In this document: piece by piece, positions 62,901-64,000 of the stretch
How positions within the stretch are numbered: the stretch's first letter is position 1
Layout: every line of letters starts with the position of its first letter
Assembly: GCA_964552675.1 (NCBI GenBank)
Contig: CAZKHJ010000002.1
Span: forward strand, 117,271 to 181,270
DNA: 64,000 bases
Reading direction: 5' to 3'
Source of the DNA: Sulfurimicrobium sp964552675
GTDB taxonomy: Bacteria; Pseudomonadota; Gammaproteobacteria; Burkholderiales; Sulfuricellaceae
Made by a program: the position numbers and the translations under genes
The notes under the pieces: generated by a model
Database searches by the model: none
What the model was told of the DNA's origin: nothing
What the model saw: the letters and a program-made list of their open reading frames with translations, nothing else

Positions 62901-63194
62901 TTATACGCAGCCAGTGGGTTTGGGCAGACCGCCATACTTGGTGATAGGCTTCATCGGGCCAGTCATCCAGGTGTTGAAAATCACCTTCTGGTCTTCGTCG
63001 ATATATTTCGCAAACTTGCGGATCGGCGGAACAGAACTGGTTTCTTCATAATACTCGCGTGCCTTGAGAATATGATTCCACTTCACCTCGTCAAGCTCCA
63101 CGCCATCGGCTTCGGCCATGGCACGACCGATATCTTCGGTCCATTCGTTCATGTCATTCAAATAACCGTCACCATCACGTGCTGGAAGTTCCAT
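62901..63194 (-). CDS. DsrC/TusE-like sulfur-carrier protein, single C-terminal Cys
   Basis: A 97-residue DsrC/TusE/DsvC-family protein (LNDMNEWTEDIGRAMAEADG; WNHILKAREYYEETSSVPPI), ending GGLPKPTGCV with the conserved penultimate Cys. The second Cys that true DsrC has ten residues earlier is Lys here, so it is the one-thiol type like TusE or the DsrC-like proteins of sulfur oxidisers. The likely role is a sulfur relay, in tRNA thiolation or in sulfur oxidation. ATG 63194 lies seven bases after AAGGAG; ATG 63200 is too close. It stands as a single-gene unit with its own promoter and terminator. Confidence 0.9.
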   Translation of the reverse strand: MELPARDGDGYLNDMNEWTEDIGRAMAEADGVELDEVKWNHILKAREYYEETSSVPPIRKFAKYIDEDQKVIFNTWMTGPMKPITKYGGLPKPTGCV

Positions 63195-63295
63195 CTTCAT
63201 ACTCCTTAAAATAAATAATCAAACTTATTGCCCGATCCCGGCCCCTATAAATATTGTCGTGATCCAGAATTTATACTTGAGTAAAGCGTGTGGCC

Positions 63296-63324
63296 ATTAA
63301 AACATATCCGACAGAAACAGTCAA
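63296..63324 (-). promoter_or_regulatory. Sigma-70 promoter of the DsrC-like gene
   Basis: On the minus strand TTGACT (63324-63319), exactly 17 bases, TTTAAT (63301-63296), each 5 of 6 to consensus. The start near 63289 gives a leader of about 95 bases. It diverges from hrpA. Confidence 0.65.
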
Positions 63325-63381
63325 CAATAGGACTTGGATCTTTCAAGGTATAATCGCGCCGGTTCAATCTGCTTTGTCATC

Positions 63382-64000
63382 GTGTCCACAGACTTCCGCA
63401 CCCTTTCCAGCCAGATCGCCTCGTGCATGCAGCGCGATCGTCACCGTTTCAGCCGCGAACTGCACCGATTGGAGCGGACTTCACGCAGCGGTGATCCACA
63501 AGCCCTAGCCGGACTGACGCAACACATCCAGGCATCGGCAGCGCTACGTGCCCACCGACAGGAACAGATTCCAAGACCTGATTTTTCCGCAGAACTGCCC
63601 GTCAATGAAAAACGCCATGAAATCGCAGCCGCGATTGCCGCCCATCAGGTCGTCATCGTGTGCGGGGAAACCGGCTCGGGCAAGACCACCCAGCTGCCAC
63701 AAATCTGCCTCGACCTCAAACGTGGCGCATCCGGCCTGATCGGCCATACCCAGCCGCGACGCATTGCTGCACGCAGCGTGGCGGCTCGCATCGCCGCCGA
63801 GCTCAAAAGCGAACTCGGGCAGGTGGTGGGTTATCAGGTACGTTTTCATGACCGGGCAAGCGAGCACAACTACATCAAGGTCATGACCGACGGCATCCTG
63901 CTGGCGGAAACCCAGGGCGACCGTTTCCTTGATGCCTACGACACGATCATCATCGACGAGGCGCACGAGCGCAGCCTCAACATCGACTTCCTGCTCGGCT
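63382..64000 (+). CDS. hrpA: ATP-dependent RNA helicase HrpA, 5' part
   Basis: DEAH-box helicase, cut by the right edge after about 206 codons. The frame gives the GTG start VSTDFRTLSSQIASCMQRDR, then motif I VVIVCGETGSGKTTQLPQIC, motif Ia HTQPRRIAARSVA and the DEAH box IIIDEAHERSLN. HrpA proteins are about 1300 residues and take part in mRNA processing and in rescuing stalled ribosomes. No ribosome site precedes the GTG; a TATAAT at 63349-63354 may be its -10. The shorter frames starting further in are not the gene. Confidence 0.93.
   Translation, partial: MSTDFRTLSSQIASCMQRDRHRFSRELHRLERTSRSGDPQALAGLTQHIQASAALRAHRQEQIPRPDFSAELPVNEKRHEIAAAIAAHQVVIVCGETGSGKTTQLPQICLDLKRGASGLIGHTQPRRIAARSVAARIAAELKSELGQVVGYQVRFHDRASEHNYIKVMTDGILLAETQGDRFLDAYDTIIIDEAHERSLNIDFLLG

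Noticed and set aside
63290..63508. 72-codon frame ahead of hrpA
   Set aside because: Overlaps the start of the better supported hrpA frame, spans its likely promoter and has no family resemblance.

Overview
The window reads as chromosomal DNA of a sulfur-oxidising betaproteobacterium. This placement is inferred from protein character, gene order and moderately high G+C; it is close in style to the Sulfuricella/Gallionella/Thiobacillus group, and no database was consulted. Genes sit tightly packed, mostly in short same-strand blocks. There are no phage genes, insertion-sequence transposases or CRISPR arrays.

Layout. 1-365: 3' end of a type II secretion gene (gspM). 397-8247 (minus): minor-pilin/adhesin operon fimT-pilV-pilW-pilX-pilY1-pilE. 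8367-19951: housekeeping block with thiO, a methyltransferase, valS, holC, pepA and lptF-lptG, then a four-gene minus-strand cassette of ECF sigma factor, DUF3619, DUF3106 and RDD protein. 20048-26304: branched-chain amino acid and phospholipid genes ilvB-ilvH-ilvC-psd-pssA plus an RhlE-type helicase. 26305-32857 (minus): DUF924 protein and an AddA/AddB-type recombination nuclease. 32989-34692: trxA-rho, followed by an unusual duplication of the rho 3' end. 35142-42391: small hypothetical genes, a decayed pepD, an esterase, ettA, an exonuclease/GIY-YIG fusion, amiC and tsaE. 42404-44270: queG and an FNR-type regulator.

44345-58245 is the respiratory and sulfide region. A complete cbb3 oxidase set on the minus strand runs ccoI-ccoS then ccoN-O-Q-P-G-H, and both transcription units carry FNR-like boxes placed where a class II FNR promoter needs them. 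Next come a PhnD-like binding protein and a sulfide operon: a 66-residue protein, type I sulfide:quinone oxidoreductase, a Lys-rich secreted peptide and two tandem periplasmic rhodaneses, closed by a strong terminator. The operon starts at a near-consensus sigma-54 promoter. Diverging from it is a sigma-54 activator of the FisR type with three spaced cysteines in its sensor domain. A 16-3-16 perfect palindrome lies at the expected upstream activator position, a second copy of its core overlaps the activator's own promoter, and a weaker relative lies in front of ccoN. Together these suggest a sulfide/polysulfide-sensing switch that activates sulfide oxidation, limits its own regulator, and perhaps couples to the terminal oxidase.

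58264-64000: tRNA-Pro(CGG), ispB, rplU-rpmA, obgE-proB, a STAS-like protein, a single-cysteine DsrC/TusE-like protein and the 5' part of hrpA.

A second theme is intergenic inverted repeats. At least four different kinds sit directly in front of genes (ilvC, psd, the 94-residue protein, obgE), and a larger element with terminal inverted repeats lies between valS and a hypothetical gene.
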